Numbered from the stretch's first letter, positions 33,244 to 42,448 are shown. The stretch is DNA of 64,000 bases from Shimia isoporae (GCF_004346865.1 NZ_SMGR01000001.1:1798001-1862000); one strand, 5' to 3'. Notes: a model not told the origin generated them from the sequence alone. A program made the numbers and translations.

Positions 33244-34470
33244 TCACCTGAACTCTTCGGGCCTCAGCCCATACTTCTCTAGTTTGTCGTAAAGCGTACG
33301 TCGCGACAGTTTAAGCGCATCCGCCACCGCAGCCGCCTTGCCGCCATGTTTGCGCAATGCTTCGCTCAGCAAGGTTCGTTCAACTTGCGCCATCTGCTCG
33401 GCGAGCCCCAAGCCTTCGTCTCGCGCCTCTTCGCCGGGTAACCCCAAAGCAAAACGCATAGCAACACTCATCAGGGCCCGTGCATTTCCCGGCCACTCCC
33501 GCGCCATCAGACCTGACAGAACATCCGGTGTGACGTCTGGCGCAGACACGCCGGCCTGCTCGGCAGCCTGGGCCACGTAGTGACGAAACAGCACCGGTAT
33601 GTCCTCCGGTCGCTCAGCCAAAGACGGAATGCGGACTTGCAACGCGTCAAGGCGGTAGAACAGATCCGCATGCAGTTGACCCGCCTCTACCGCCTGATCG
33701 AGCTTGGCCGCGCTGCCAAAAATCAATCTCGGGTGCCCGCCGCGCTCCATTGCCCCCATAAGGGAGAATTGCGTCTCCATTGGCATCGACTGTATTTCGT
33801 CGAGAAAAAGACTGCCTCCGCTGGCATCACCCAACGCCTGCTCAAGGCGCGCCACATCCATACCCGCACCCGTGTGTTTGCCGAACGGCCCTTCGCTCAA
33901 TGGTGAGCACAGATGAATCACCTCCGCCACCTTGGAAATTCCGGTGCCGGGCGCGCCGGTGACCAACACTTCGGCCCCGATCCGCGCGACGTGGCGCACC
34001 TGCTGACGCAGTGCTTCCGCGCGTTCCGATGTGCCAAACAGCCATCGAGCAGCCGCATCGCCGGTTTCAAGCTGCGCCTTCAGCCGTCGGTTTTCCAACG
34101 CCATTCCGCGCGCTTTTTGCGCGCGCTCGATCACGGCAACAAGTTCGGCAGGTGCGCAGGGTTTCTCCAGAAATCCAAACGCGCCCCGGGCCATTGCTTT
34201 TACTGCCATCGGAATGTCGCCCTCACCCGTCAACAGGATCACCGGCAATTCCGCGTCCACACCTCGGGCATAGTCCAACAGGTGAAACCCGTCCCGTCCC
34301 GGCATGCGCATGTCCGAAAGGATGACACCACTGAAGCCCGGAGCAATGTGGTCCTTGGCTTCCACAAAGCTGCCCGTGGAAATGACGGGGATTTCTTCGA
34401 GCTCCAGCGTCTGACCAAGCGCTTCGCGCACCACCGGATCGTCATCCACCACCAACACCGGCGCCATCAT
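33244..34470 (-). CDS. dctD: DctD-type response regulator with degenerate AAA+ domain
   Basis: 408 residues: receiver domain (phosphoacceptor D53 in LSDMRMPG, K103), AAA+ domain (about 145-345) and Fis-type helix-turn-helix (HGGKAAAVADALKLSRRTLYDKLEKYGL). In the AAA+ domain the Walker A reads GAPGTGIS (172-179) with the essential lysine replaced, and the sigma54-binding GAFTGA loop is deleted: an FGKH-TGAG remnant stands where FGHEKGAFTGA occurs in NtrC-type proteins. Walker B (SLFLDE) is kept. It therefore probably does not remodel sigma54 holoenzyme and may activate a sigma70-type promoter, as R. capsulatus NtrC does. Its start overlaps the dctB stop by 4 bases. Confidence 0.88.
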   Translation of the reverse strand: MMAPVLVVDDDPVVREALGQTLELEEIPVISTGSFVEAKDHIAPGFSGVILSDMRMPGRDGFHLLDYARGVDAELPVILLTGEGDIPMAVKAMARGAFGFLEKPCAPAELVAVIERAQKARGMALENRRLKAQLETGDAAARWLFGTSERAEALRQQVRHVARIGAEVLVTGAPGTGISKVAEVIHLCSPLSEGPFGKHTGAGMDVARLEQALGDASGGSLFLDEIQSMPMETQFSLMGAMERGGHPRLIFGSAAKLDQAVEAGQLHADLFYRLDALQVRIPSLAERPEDIPVLFRHYVAQAAEQAGVSAPDVTPDVLSGLMAREWPGNARALMSVAMRFALGLPGEEARDEGLGLAEQMAQVERTLLSEALRKHGGKAAAVADALKLSRRTLYDKLEKYGLRPEEFR

Positions 34471-36230
34471 GCCGCGCTCTCCTCTGTCTCTTCCCAGCGA
34501 TCCAACTCCACGGTGAAAACCGCACCGCCTTCGGGCCGGTTGGCGCCACGGATGTTGCCGCCAAAACTTTGCACAAGGCCGTAGCTGATGGAGAGCCCCA
34601 GCCCCATACCCTCCGAACTGCCAACTTCCTTCGTGGTATAAAACGGGTCAAAAATCCGGTCGGGCTCGTCAATACCGGGCCCGCTGTCCATCACCTGTAC
34701 CGCCAGTCTCGGCTCCGTTGCCAGCACGATTTCAATGTGTTTGTCTGCGCGATCTGCCATCGCGTCAGCAGCGTTATTGATAAGGTTTACAAACACCTGC
34801 CCCAAACGCACCTCGCCGCCAAGCGCATAGACCGGCGCTCCGCCAGACCATCCAAGCGTCACCCCATCCTGCCGCAATCTTGAGCCCGTCAGTTCGACCG
34901 CCTGATCAATAACAGACACAAGGTCCACCTTGCCCATCGGCTCGCTTTCGTTGCGGGCAAATGCACGCAAATTCTTGATAATCCGGGCCATACGCGTTGC
35001 CATTTGCCCGATCCGCCCAAGGTTCTCGCCTGCCTTTTCGGCATTTCCGCGCGCCAGAAAGCGTTCTCCATTGTCCGCGAATGTCTGGATCGCCATCAAT
35101 GGCTGGTTGAGTTCGTGACTGATGCCCGCACTCATTTGACCCAAAGCACTCAGTTTACCCGCCTGAACAAGATCAGCCTGCGCCTGTTTCAACGCGGCTT
35201 CCGCTTCTTCCCGTTCAACGACCTCACGTCGCAAGGCAGCGTTGGTCTGACGCAAGGCCTTGGTGCGCGCATCCACACGCGCTTCAAGTTCGACATTGGC
35301 TTCCGAAAGAACCCGCCGCCGCTCCATCGCAAGCCACAAGATCAGGCCGAAAGCCAATGCCACTGCAGCGACAAATCCAGCCTGCAAACCAGCCAATCTG
35401 CGTGCGGGTGCCACATCCACAATGGCCTCGCCCAGCATGTCGATAACAGGCAAATCTTGCACGATATGCAATCCGCGCTCAGGCAGATACGGCCCCCAGT
35501 TCAAGCGCCAGATTTCAAATCCGCTCCGCCAATAGGAACTAAACGGCGGGGCATCGCCTTCCGGTGGACGCAACCCCACCTCACCTGCCTCGCGGCTCCA
35601 GAACAACAGCTCCGACCGGTTGGAAATAAACACCAACCCGCCTTCATCGGAAAACACCACGGCCGGCCCATCGCCGCGCCAGTTTTCCTCCACAACGACC
35701 ACGTCGACCACGACAACAAGCGCGCCGCGCACCTTACGATCCGCCCCGAAAGTAGGCGCTGCGAAATAGAATGCGCGTGTCCCATAAGTGTCATCCACAG
35801 CGTGGTGCGCACCCAAAGCACCATGCAAAGCGCGTTCGAAATGCTGTGCTCCGGCAACGGATGTCTGTGTGACATCAGCGGCTCGCGCCGATGCCAGAAC
35901 AGTTCCCTCCGTGTCTGCATAAATCAGATCAAGCGCGGTCGTTTTGTCCGCCGCTTCTAGCAAAAGCGCCTGCGCAGCTGCCGCATCACCGCGCCCTTCG
36001 GCCAGGGCAAGCAGCTCCGGATGCTCAGCCAGGAATACGGCGAGTTCCTGATATCGTTGCAACTGTGCTGTCAGTCGGTCCGACGCGAGCGCAAGGTCCG
36101 CTTCACCTCGCCTTTGCAACTGGTCCAGCGCCTGACCATAGCCATAGTGCCAGACGCCCCCCGCCACCGCAGAAATCGCCAGCAGGGAAAACAGCAGAAT
36201 CGCCGCACGGTGCCTGATCCAAGTCGTCAT
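34467..36230 (-). CDS. dctB: C4-dicarboxylate sensor histidine kinase DctB
   Basis: 587 residues: membrane span 1 (about 10-30), a periplasmic double-PDC sensor (about 35-285, with FYFAAPTFGADRKVRGALVVVVDV), membrane span 2 (about 290-310), a coiled-coil linker, then the phosphoacceptor histidine in MSAGISHELNQPLMAIQTFADN and the HATPase with VNLINNAADAM, DSGPGID, DPFYTTKEVGSSEGMGLGLSI. This is the normal DctB architecture. ATG 36230 was chosen over a TTG three codons earlier. It signals to the overlapping dctD and most probably controls the TRAP operon. Confidence 0.93.
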   Translation of the reverse strand: MTTWIRHRAAILLFSLLAISAVAGGVWHYGYGQALDQLQRRGEADLALASDRLTAQLQRYQELAVFLAEHPELLALAEGRGDAAAAQALLLEAADKTTALDLIYADTEGTVLASARAADVTQTSVAGAQHFERALHGALGAHHAVDDTYGTRAFYFAAPTFGADRKVRGALVVVVDVVVVEENWRGDGPAVVFSDEGGLVFISNRSELLFWSREAGEVGLRPPEGDAPPFSSYWRSGFEIWRLNWGPYLPERGLHIVQDLPVIDMLGEAIVDVAPARRLAGLQAGFVAAVALAFGLILWLAMERRRVLSEANVELEARVDARTKALRQTNAALRREVVEREEAEAALKQAQADLVQAGKLSALGQMSAGISHELNQPLMAIQTFADNGERFLARGNAEKAGENLGRIGQMATRMARIIKNLRAFARNESEPMGKVDLVSVIDQAVELTGSRLRQDGVTLGWSGGAPVYALGGEVRLGQVFVNLINNAADAMADRADKHIEIVLATEPRLAVQVMDSGPGIDEPDRIFDPFYTTKEVGSSEGMGLGLSISYGLVQSFGGNIRGANRPEGGAVFTVELDRWEETEESAA

Positions 36231-36350
36231 GACCGCCAACGTAGCGAAGTTTGAAATACGCCGCGAGTCACTGGCGATACCAACCAGTCACTGCAATTTG
36301 CATGATCCGGCATCTTGTCATTTCTGTCCAATTGGTAAAAAGCTTCAGGC

Positions 36351-37532
36351 ATGAAGACGCTTTCCCAATCCGCCACCGCTCCGGACTTTGTCCAGAACCC
36401 CTATCCGTTTTACGAAGCCGCTCGCGACGCTGGTCCGCTGGTTTTCTGGCAGGACTACGACATGCCAGCGGCAATGTCCCTCGACTTGGTGAGTGCGATC
36501 TTCAAGAACCGGAAATTTGGGCGTGAGGTGCCTGAAGAAATGGCGCCGGTAATTCCGGACCATGTCAAAGACTTCTACGCGGTTGAGGCTCATTCCATGC
36601 TGGAACTTGAGCCACCCCGCCACACGCGACTGCGCTCTCTGGTATTGCGGGCTTTCACGACCCGTTCGATTGCGGCGCTGGAAGAGGAAATTGATGCCCT
36701 TTGCCACGAACTAATCGACACTTTCCCCGAAGGCCCGTTTGACTTGCTCGAGGCATATTGCACGCAAGTACCGATCATCACGATCGCGCGGCTGCTTGGT
36801 GTGCCTGATGAAATGGCCCCACAATTCCTGGCTTGGTCGCATGCGATGGTCACCATGTACACGGCCGGACGCACCCGCGCGGACGAAGAAGCCGCGAACA
36901 CCGCTGCACGTGAATTTATCGAGTATCTCACCGGCTATATTGATCAGCGCCGCCAGACACCAAGCGACGATCTGATTTCTCGCCTGATCGCAGCCGAAGA
37001 AGAGGGCGAGAAACTCTCCACCGAGGAGCTTATCACCACTTGCGTTCTGCTTTTGAACGCCGGTCACGAAGCAACCGTTCACAGCATGGGCAATGGTGTG
37101 AAAACCCTGCTCGAAACCGGACTGCAAACCAACTGGCTTGCACCTGATGCCATTGACCAAACTGTTGAAGAAATCCTTCGCTACGATCCACCCCTGCACA
37201 TGTTCACGCGATATGCCTACGAAGACATCGAAGTTGCGGGGCACACCTTCAAACGCGGAGACCAAATTGCCCTCATGCTCGGGGCGGCGAACCGTGATCC
37301 CGCGGGATGGGAAAATCCGAACCGGTTTGATCCGACCCGCAAGATCAAAACCAACACGGCATTTGGCGGTGGATTGCATTTTTGCGTCGGCGCACCTTTG
37401 GCGCGACTGGAAATGAAAATCGCCCTGCCGATTCTATTTGACCGCTGCCCGGATCTCTCCCTCGTCGGCACACCGAAATACGCAAACGCCTATCATTTTC
37501 ATGGTTTGGAGCGACTCGAAGTCACCCTTTGA
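36351..37532 (+). CDS. Cytochrome P450
   Basis: 393 residues, a bacterial class I P450. The heme-binding loop FGGGLHFCVGAPLARLE carries the axial cysteine, the K-helix ExxR is in VEEILRYDPPLHMF, and the I-helix reads LNAGHEATVHSMGNG, where the usual acid-threonine pair is EAT. The N-terminal NPYPFYEAARDAGP is typical. It hydroxylates a small organic substrate; which one cannot be told. No ferredoxin or ferredoxin reductase gene is adjacent, so redox partners must be elsewhere; the Fpr encoded at 41600 is a possible electron donor chain member. Transcribed divergently from dctB. Confidence 0.93.
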   Translation: MKTLSQSATAPDFVQNPYPFYEAARDAGPLVFWQDYDMPAAMSLDLVSAIFKNRKFGREVPEEMAPVIPDHVKDFYAVEAHSMLELEPPRHTRLRSLVLRAFTTRSIAALEEEIDALCHELIDTFPEGPFDLLEAYCTQVPIITIARLLGVPDEMAPQFLAWSHAMVTMYTAGRTRADEEAANTAAREFIEYLTGYIDQRRQTPSDDLISRLIAAEEEGEKLSTEELITTCVLLLNAGHEATVHSMGNGVKTLLETGLQTNWLAPDAIDQTVEEILRYDPPLHMFTRYAYEDIEVAGHTFKRGDQIALMLGAANRDPAGWENPNRFDPTRKIKTNTAFGGGLHFCVGAPLARLEMKIALPILFDRCPDLSLVGTPKYANAYHFHGLERLEVTL

Positions 37533-37585
37533 ACGCGGACTGCCAGACCGGCGTTTTACCGACGTAAAACCGACGTGATGCAGCC

Positions 37586-38047
37586 CTAAAGGGGCAGCAT
37601 CGCCGTGGACTTGATCTCTTCCATCGACAGCAGTGCGGTCACGTTGTGGACCTTCACCTCGGAAATGAGGGCCTGATAAAAAGTGTCATAGGCCCGTGCG
37701 TTCTGGACCTGCACTTTCAGGATGTAGTCGATGTCACCGGCAAGCCTGTGTGCTTCTTGCACTTCAGGACGCTCCCGCAGCGCGGTCAGGAACTTCGCCT
37801 GCCAGTCCGCCTCATGTTCGCTGGTACGGATCAAAACAAAGAAACAAGCTTCAAAACCAAGCGCTTCGGCATCAAGGAGAACGGTTTGCTGCTTGATCAC
37901 ACCTGCCTCGCGCAACTTGCGAATCCGGTTCCAAACAGGCGTTTTGGATGACCCCACCCGCTTGGCGATTTCGTCCAGCGATTGCGCCGCATCCCGCTGC
38001 AATTCGCCAAGAATTTTCCGATCCATGTCGTCGATGCGCAATGCCAT
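37586..38047 (-). CDS. Lrp/AsnC family transcriptional regulator
   Basis: 153 residues with an N-terminal winged helix-turn-helix (IDDMDRKILGELQRDAAQSLDEIAKRVGSSKTPVWNRIRKLREAGVI) and a C-terminal RAM/ACT-like domain (HRLAGDIDYILKVQVQNARAYDTFYQALI). The start at MALRIDDMD follows AAGGAAAC. It is divergent from the sulfate-assimilation operon with a 140-base gap, and a Cys-metabolism effector is a reasonable guess. That gap contains the short palindromes GGAATTCC and GGAA-TAT-TTCC, which could be operator elements but are not diagnostic. Confidence 0.9.
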   Translation of the reverse strand: MALRIDDMDRKILGELQRDAAQSLDEIAKRVGSSKTPVWNRIRKLREAGVIKQQTVLLDAEALGFEACFFVLIRTSEHEADWQAKFLTALRERPEVQEAHRLAGDIDYILKVQVQNARAYDTFYQALISEVKVHNVTALLSMEEIKSTAMLPL

Positions 38048-38187
38048 CCCGTTTCCTTCGTATTTTTGGAATTCCGGCCTACCACGCCCACTCGCCAAGA
38101 ACAAGCGTTTCTATTTTTCAACACATCTGGCGCATATGCGGGAATATTTCCTATATATCTCTCAAGTTTTATTCCGGGAGAGAGACG

Positions 38188-38490
38188 ATGCCACGCGCAT
38201 TCACACCCAAAGTTGTCACTGCCAACGCCCTGATCGAGGGAGACGTGATCTATTTGTCCGCTGACAACAGCTGGACACGTGATCTTGCCGAGGCGGAACT
38301 GCTCACCGACGAAGCCCACGCACAGCTTCGCCTCCTGGAGGCGGAGCAACAGCCGGGCGAAGTGGTTGGCGCTTACCTCGCAGATGCACAGGCAGGCAAC
38401 GCCGGCCCTGAGCCGACCCACTTCCGCGAGGACTTTCGCCGCACCGGCCCGTCCAACTATTTCCACGGCAAACAGGCCGTCGGCCAATAA
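38188..38490 (+). CDS. DUF2849 protein of the sulfite reductase operon
   Basis: 100 residues, starting after GGGAGAG. The sequence MPRAFTPKVVTANALIEGDVIYLSADNSWTRDL with ...GPEPTHFREDFRRTGPSNYF matches the small DUF2849 family that is found almost only next to cysI in alphaproteobacteria. Its biochemical role is unknown; an accessory function in sulfite reduction is suggested only by this constant linkage. It is the first gene of the operon, 32 bases ahead of cysI. Confidence 0.85.
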   Translation: MPRAFTPKVVTANALIEGDVIYLSADNSWTRDLAEAELLTDEAHAQLRLLEAEQQPGEVVGAYLADAQAGNAGPEPTHFREDFRRTGPSNYFHGKQAVGQ

Positions 38491-38522
38491 TACGAAGCCG
38501 CAAGGCACGCAGGAGCGCACCC

Positions 38523-40190
38523 ATGTATCACTATAACGACTTCGACAAAGCTTTCCTCGCAGAGCGCAATCGCCAGTTCCGTGCTCAAGTGGAACGTCGC
38601 GTCGCGGGCAACCTGACCGAAGACGAATTCAAGCCGCTTCGCCTGATGAACGGCCTTTACCTTCAACTCCACGCCTACATGCTGCGTGTAGCTATCCCTT
38701 ATGGCACCCTGTCGTCCGCCCAAATGGATACGCTGGCGCTGTTGGCGGACAAGTGGGACAAAGGCTACGGTCACTTCACCACCCGTCAGAACATCCAATA
38801 CAACTGGCCGAAACTCACTGATGTTCCGGACATGCTCGATGCTCTGGGCGAGGTTGGCATGCACGCCATCCAGACTTCCGGAAACACGATCCGAAATGTG
38901 ACTGCCGATCACTTCGCGGGGGCGGCTGCCGACGAGATCGAAGACCCCCGCCCCGTTGCAGAACTGATCCGTCAATGGTCTACCGATCACCCTGAATTCC
39001 AATTCATGGGGCGAAAGTTCAAGATCGCTGTCAGCGCCGGTTCTCAGGATCGCGCGGTTCTAAAGGCACACGATCTGGCAGTGCGCATTGTGCAAAACGA
39101 AGCCGGCGAAGTCGGTTATCAAATGCTTGTTGGTGGCGGCCTGGGCCGGACGCCGATGATCGGCAAAATTCTTCACGACTTCCTGCCTCGCGAAGACCTG
39201 CTGCCCTTCATTGAAGCGACGGTCTCGGTCTGGAACCAGATCGGCCGCCGTGACAACAAATATAAAGCGCGTATCAAGATCACCGTGCACGAACATGGTC
39301 TAGAAGACATCCGTGCCCGCGTAGATGAGCGTTTTGCACAGATCCGTCCGACTTTTACAGGCGTTGATCAGGCCCTGTTTGCGGATATCAAAGACCATTT
39401 CGCGCCGCCCGCTTTCCGCAACGCACCGGTTGTAGAGTTTGACAGCGCGTATGACACCAACCCGATGTTCCGCAGCTGGGCCGACACCAACCTGTCTGAG
39501 CATCGCGTGGACGGTTACTCCATCGTCACTGTTTCGTTGAAAAAACACGGCGAAACGCCGGGCGACGCCACATCCGAGCAGATGCGTGTGCTGGCGCAGA
39601 TTGCACGGGACTTCGGTTACGACGAGCTGCGCATCAGCCACGAGCAAAACGTGATCCTGCCACATGTGCACAAATCCGACCTGCCCGCAGTCTACGCCGC
39701 ACTGCGCGAAGCAGACCTGCACACCGCCAACATCGGCCTGATCAGCGACATCATCGCCTGCCCCGGCATGGATTACTGCGCGCTGGCAACGGCGCGTTCC
39801 ATTCCGGTCGCTCAGCAGATTGCCGAGCGTTTCGAAGAGCTTAAGCTAGAGCATGACATCGGACATCTGCAGATAAAGATTTCCGGATGCATCAACGCTT
39901 GTGGTCACCACCATGTCGGTCACATCGGCATTCTGGGACTGGATCGCGCTGGCGTCGAAAACTACCAGATCACGCTTGGTGGCGATGCTACTTGGGATGC
40001 GGCCATCGGAGAGCGCGCCGGACCGGGATTTGCCTATGACGAAATTGTTCCGGCGATCGAACGGCTGGTGAACGGCTACCTGGAGATGCGCGAAGGCCCT
40101 GAAGAAACTTTCCTTCAGACCTACAAACGTCTTGGATTGTCGGCCTTCAAACCCCATCTGTATCCGGAGACTCAGGCCAATGCGGCCTGA
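38523..40190 (+). CDS. cysI: Nitrite/sulfite reductase hemoprotein (assimilatory sulfite reductase)
   Basis: 555 residues. Two homologous ferredoxin-like halves bind siroheme, and the coupled [4Fe-4S] cluster is held by four cysteines in the patterns C-x5-C (ACPGMDYCALATA) and C-x3-C (SGCINACGHHHVGHIG). Siroheme-contacting arginines occur in FTTRQNIQYNW. Context (APS reductase, Fpr, DUF2849, DUF934) argues for sulfite rather than nitrite as substrate. It reduces sulfite to sulfide with six electrons, probably supplied by ferredoxin via the Fpr encoded downstream. No cysJ flavoprotein and no siroheme synthase gene are present here. Confidence 0.92.
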   Translation: MYHYNDFDKAFLAERNRQFRAQVERRVAGNLTEDEFKPLRLMNGLYLQLHAYMLRVAIPYGTLSSAQMDTLALLADKWDKGYGHFTTRQNIQYNWPKLTDVPDMLDALGEVGMHAIQTSGNTIRNVTADHFAGAAADEIEDPRPVAELIRQWSTDHPEFQFMGRKFKIAVSAGSQDRAVLKAHDLAVRIVQNEAGEVGYQMLVGGGLGRTPMIGKILHDFLPREDLLPFIEATVSVWNQIGRRDNKYKARIKITVHEHGLEDIRARVDERFAQIRPTFTGVDQALFADIKDHFAPPAFRNAPVVEFDSAYDTNPMFRSWADTNLSEHRVDGYSIVTVSLKKHGETPGDATSEQMRVLAQIARDFGYDELRISHEQNVILPHVHKSDLPAVYAALREADLHTANIGLISDIIACPGMDYCALATARSIPVAQQIAERFEELKLEHDIGHLQIKISGCINACGHHHVGHIGILGLDRAGVENYQITLGGDATWDAAIGERAGPGFAYDEIVPAIERLVNGYLEMREGPEETFLQTYKRLGLSAFKPHLYPETQANAA

Positions 40191-40280
40191 TCTCGCACCC
40201 TTCATTCAAAAGCTGGCCATGGGCGTCCAATTCCGGGCGTCCGCAACCGCCCCACGTCAGGACTGACGAGGTACAGGCAT

Positions 40281-41075
40281 ATGCAACATAACGGCTTTTC
40301 TCTTCTCAAATCCCCGCTAAACACGGGGCTGAACCCGGACGGTCCACTGGACCCGCTCCAGGCAAAGGTTGATGCTCTCAACACCCGCTACCGTCACCAC
40401 TCTGCGACCTCGGTGATGGAGGCCGCGCTGAAGGATCCACAGGCTGGCAAGCTGGCACTTGTATCCTCATTTGGAGCCGAGTCCGTCGTGTTGCTGCACA
40501 TGGCCGCGGTGGTCGACCGCTCCATACCGGTGCTCTTCGTGGATACGGAAATGTTGTTTACCGAAACCTTGGCTTATCAACAAGAACTGGCTGAGCGTCT
40601 GCATCTTGAGAATGTTGAGGTGATCCGCGCATCAGAAGCCAGCATTGCAGCAGAAGATGCCGATGGCACTCTGCACCAGCGCGATACAGATGCCTGCTGC
40701 TCGCTGCGCAAGACACGTCCACTGCAAAAAGCCCTGCGCGGCTTTGACGGCTGGATCACCGGCAGAAAAAGGTTCCAGTCCGGCACGCGTGCCGCCCTTG
40801 ATTTCTTTGAAGTTGAAGACTTCACCGGACGCATCAAGGTCAACCCTTTGGCCCACTGGACGCCCGAGAATGTGCGCGACTATATGATTGAAAATCGCCT
40901 GCCCAGGCACCCCTTGGTGGCTCAAGGCTATCCCTCCATTGGATGTGCGCCCTGCACATCCAAGGTGGCGGAAGGCGAGGACCCCCGATCCGGCCGCTGG
41001 CGGGGTGAGGACAAAGACGAATGTGGCATCCATTTTGTGAACGGAAAAATGGTGCGAACAGGAGAGACGAAATGA
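40281..41075 (+). CDS. cysH: Adenylylsulfate (APS) reductase, [4Fe-4S] type
   Basis: 264 residues with the PP-loop-type fold (ALVSSFGAESVVLLHM), a substrate loop (DTEMLFTETLAYQ), and both halves of the cluster motif: CC in DTDACCSLRKTRPL and CxxC in IGCAPCTSKV. This motif marks enzymes that bind a [4Fe-4S] cluster and normally use APS rather than PAPS. The catalytic cysteine is in the C-terminal DECGIHF. The 90-base gap before it is long for this operon but no promoter is obvious. It overlaps the next gene by ATGA. Confidence 0.94.
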   Translation: MQHNGFSLLKSPLNTGLNPDGPLDPLQAKVDALNTRYRHHSATSVMEAALKDPQAGKLALVSSFGAESVVLLHMAAVVDRSIPVLFVDTEMLFTETLAYQQELAERLHLENVEVIRASEASIAAEDADGTLHQRDTDACCSLRKTRPLQKALRGFDGWITGRKRFQSGTRAALDFFEVEDFTGRIKVNPLAHWTPENVRDYMIENRLPRHPLVAQGYPSIGCAPCTSKVAEGEDPRSGRWRGEDKDECGIHFVNGKMVRTGETK

Positions 41076-41479
41076 GTGTAATTGTAACCGACGCTGGATT
41101 TGGCCGAGATGACTGGACCGGTGGATTTGTGCCATTGGACGAAGCCGCAAACGACGTGATCGCGCTGGATGTGCCTTCAGACACCGATCCCGCGGAGCTG
41201 GCAACGAAATTGGCTGGGGTCGAGATGATCCGCGTCGATTTTCCCTCTTTTGCCGATGGGCGTGGCTTCACGATCGCTCGGCATTTGCGCCTGAATGGCT
41301 ACACCGGCAGACTGCGTGCCAAAGGCCACGTCATCTCGGACCAATACGCAATGGCGCGGCGCGTCGGCTTTGACGAGGTGGAAATCTCTGATGAACAGGC
41401 CAAGCGCCAACCGGAAGGTGAATGGAAATTCCGCGCCGACTGGAAGGCCAACGATTATCAGTCGCGAATGCGCGGCTAA
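41072..41479 (+). CDS. DUF934 protein of the sulfate-assimilation operon
   Basis: 135 residues from an ATG that overlaps the cysH stop (ATGA). The sequence runs VDFPSFADGRGFTIARHLRLNGYTGRLRAKGHVISDQYAMARRVGFDEVEIS, the DUF934 signature. The family is consistently encoded beside cysI and cysH in proteobacteria and its function is unproven; it has been suggested to support sulfite reductase. There are no cofactor motifs or membrane segments. Confidence 0.88.
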   Translation: MSVIVTDAGFGRDDWTGGFVPLDEAANDVIALDVPSDTDPAELATKLAGVEMIRVDFPSFADGRGFTIARHLRLNGYTGRLRAKGHVISDQYAMARRVGFDEVEISDEQAKRQPEGEWKFRADWKANDYQSRMRG

Positions 41480-41599
41480 CACATACAAAAATCGCGATGC
41501 GACCTTGCGTTATGTCAAAGCCGCATCGCCGATATGCCTTTAAAAAACACCTGAAACTGCTAGATGAGGGGCAAGGGTCAATCCCGCCCGAGATGTGAC

Positions 41600-42448
41600 A
41601 TGAACGAGCAAACACCCGTGACAACCGCACCCGCCGCCAAGGCCCCGAAACTGCCGAACACCGAGACCGTGACAGAGGTGAAGCACTACACCGACCGTTT
41701 GTTCTCCTTCAAATGCACGCGCCCTGCGTCGCTGCGTTTCCGGTCCGGCGAGTTTGTCATGATCGGCCTGATGGGCGACGTGAATCCCAAGACGGGCAAA
41801 CAGGTACCACTGCTGCGCGCCTATTCCATCGCCTCCCCGAGCTGGGACGAAGAATTGGAATTCTATTCGATCAAGGTGCAGGACGGTCCGCTGACCTCCA
41901 AGCTGCAGCACATCAAACCGGGCGACGAGATCTTCCTCAAGCCCAAGCCTGTTGGGACTCTCGTGCATGATGCATTGATCCCCGGCAAGCGCATCTGGTT
42001 CTTCGCAACCGGCACCGGCTTTGCCCCTTTTGCGTCTCTGCTGCGCGAGCCTCAGACCTATGAAGACTACGACGAAGTCATTATCACACATACTTGCCGC
42101 GAGGCAGACGAACTGATCTACGGCCGCAACATCATCGAGTCACTCAAGGAAGACGAGTTGCTGAACGACGTGATCGGCGAGGGCTTCTGGAAAAAGATCA
42201 AGTACTACCCAACCACCACGCGCGAGGAGAGCGCCAAAATGGGGCGGATCACCGACCTGATCAACTCGGGCGAAGCCTACAAGGATCTGGGTGTGGAACC
42301 ACTCAACCCTGACAACGACCGCGCAATGATCTGCGGAAATCTGGCGTTCAACCTCGAACTCAAAGACATGCTGGAGGCCGCTGGACTTGAGGAAGGCGCC
42401 AACTCCAAACCCGCGCAATACGTGGTGGAAAAAGCCTTCCTCGACTGA
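41600..42448 (+). CDS. fpr: Ferredoxin-NADP+ reductase
   Basis: 282 residues. The FAD-binding RAYSIASPSW and the NADP-binding FFATGTGFAPFASLLREP define a subclass I bacterial ferredoxin/flavodoxin-NADP reductase. An extra Pro/Ala-rich leader of about 20 residues (MNEQTPVTTAPAAKAPKLP) precedes the FAD domain. It transfers electrons from NADPH to ferredoxin, most probably feeding CysI. It lies 120 bases after DUF934 in the same direction, so it may have its own promoter. A strong terminator follows. Confidence 0.93.
   Translation: MNEQTPVTTAPAAKAPKLPNTETVTEVKHYTDRLFSFKCTRPASLRFRSGEFVMIGLMGDVNPKTGKQVPLLRAYSIASPSWDEELEFYSIKVQDGPLTSKLQHIKPGDEIFLKPKPVGTLVHDALIPGKRIWFFATGTGFAPFASLLREPQTYEDYDEVIITHTCREADELIYGRNIIESLKEDELLNDVIGEGFWKKIKYYPTTTREESAKMGRITDLINSGEAYKDLGVEPLNPDNDRAMICGNLAFNLELKDMLEAAGLEEGANSKPAQYVVEKAFLD

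Noticed and set aside
38048-38187. Palindromes GGAATTCC and GGAA-TAT-TTCC between the Lrp gene and the cys operon
   Set aside because: Short and common; not enough to call an Lrp operator without conservation or binding data.
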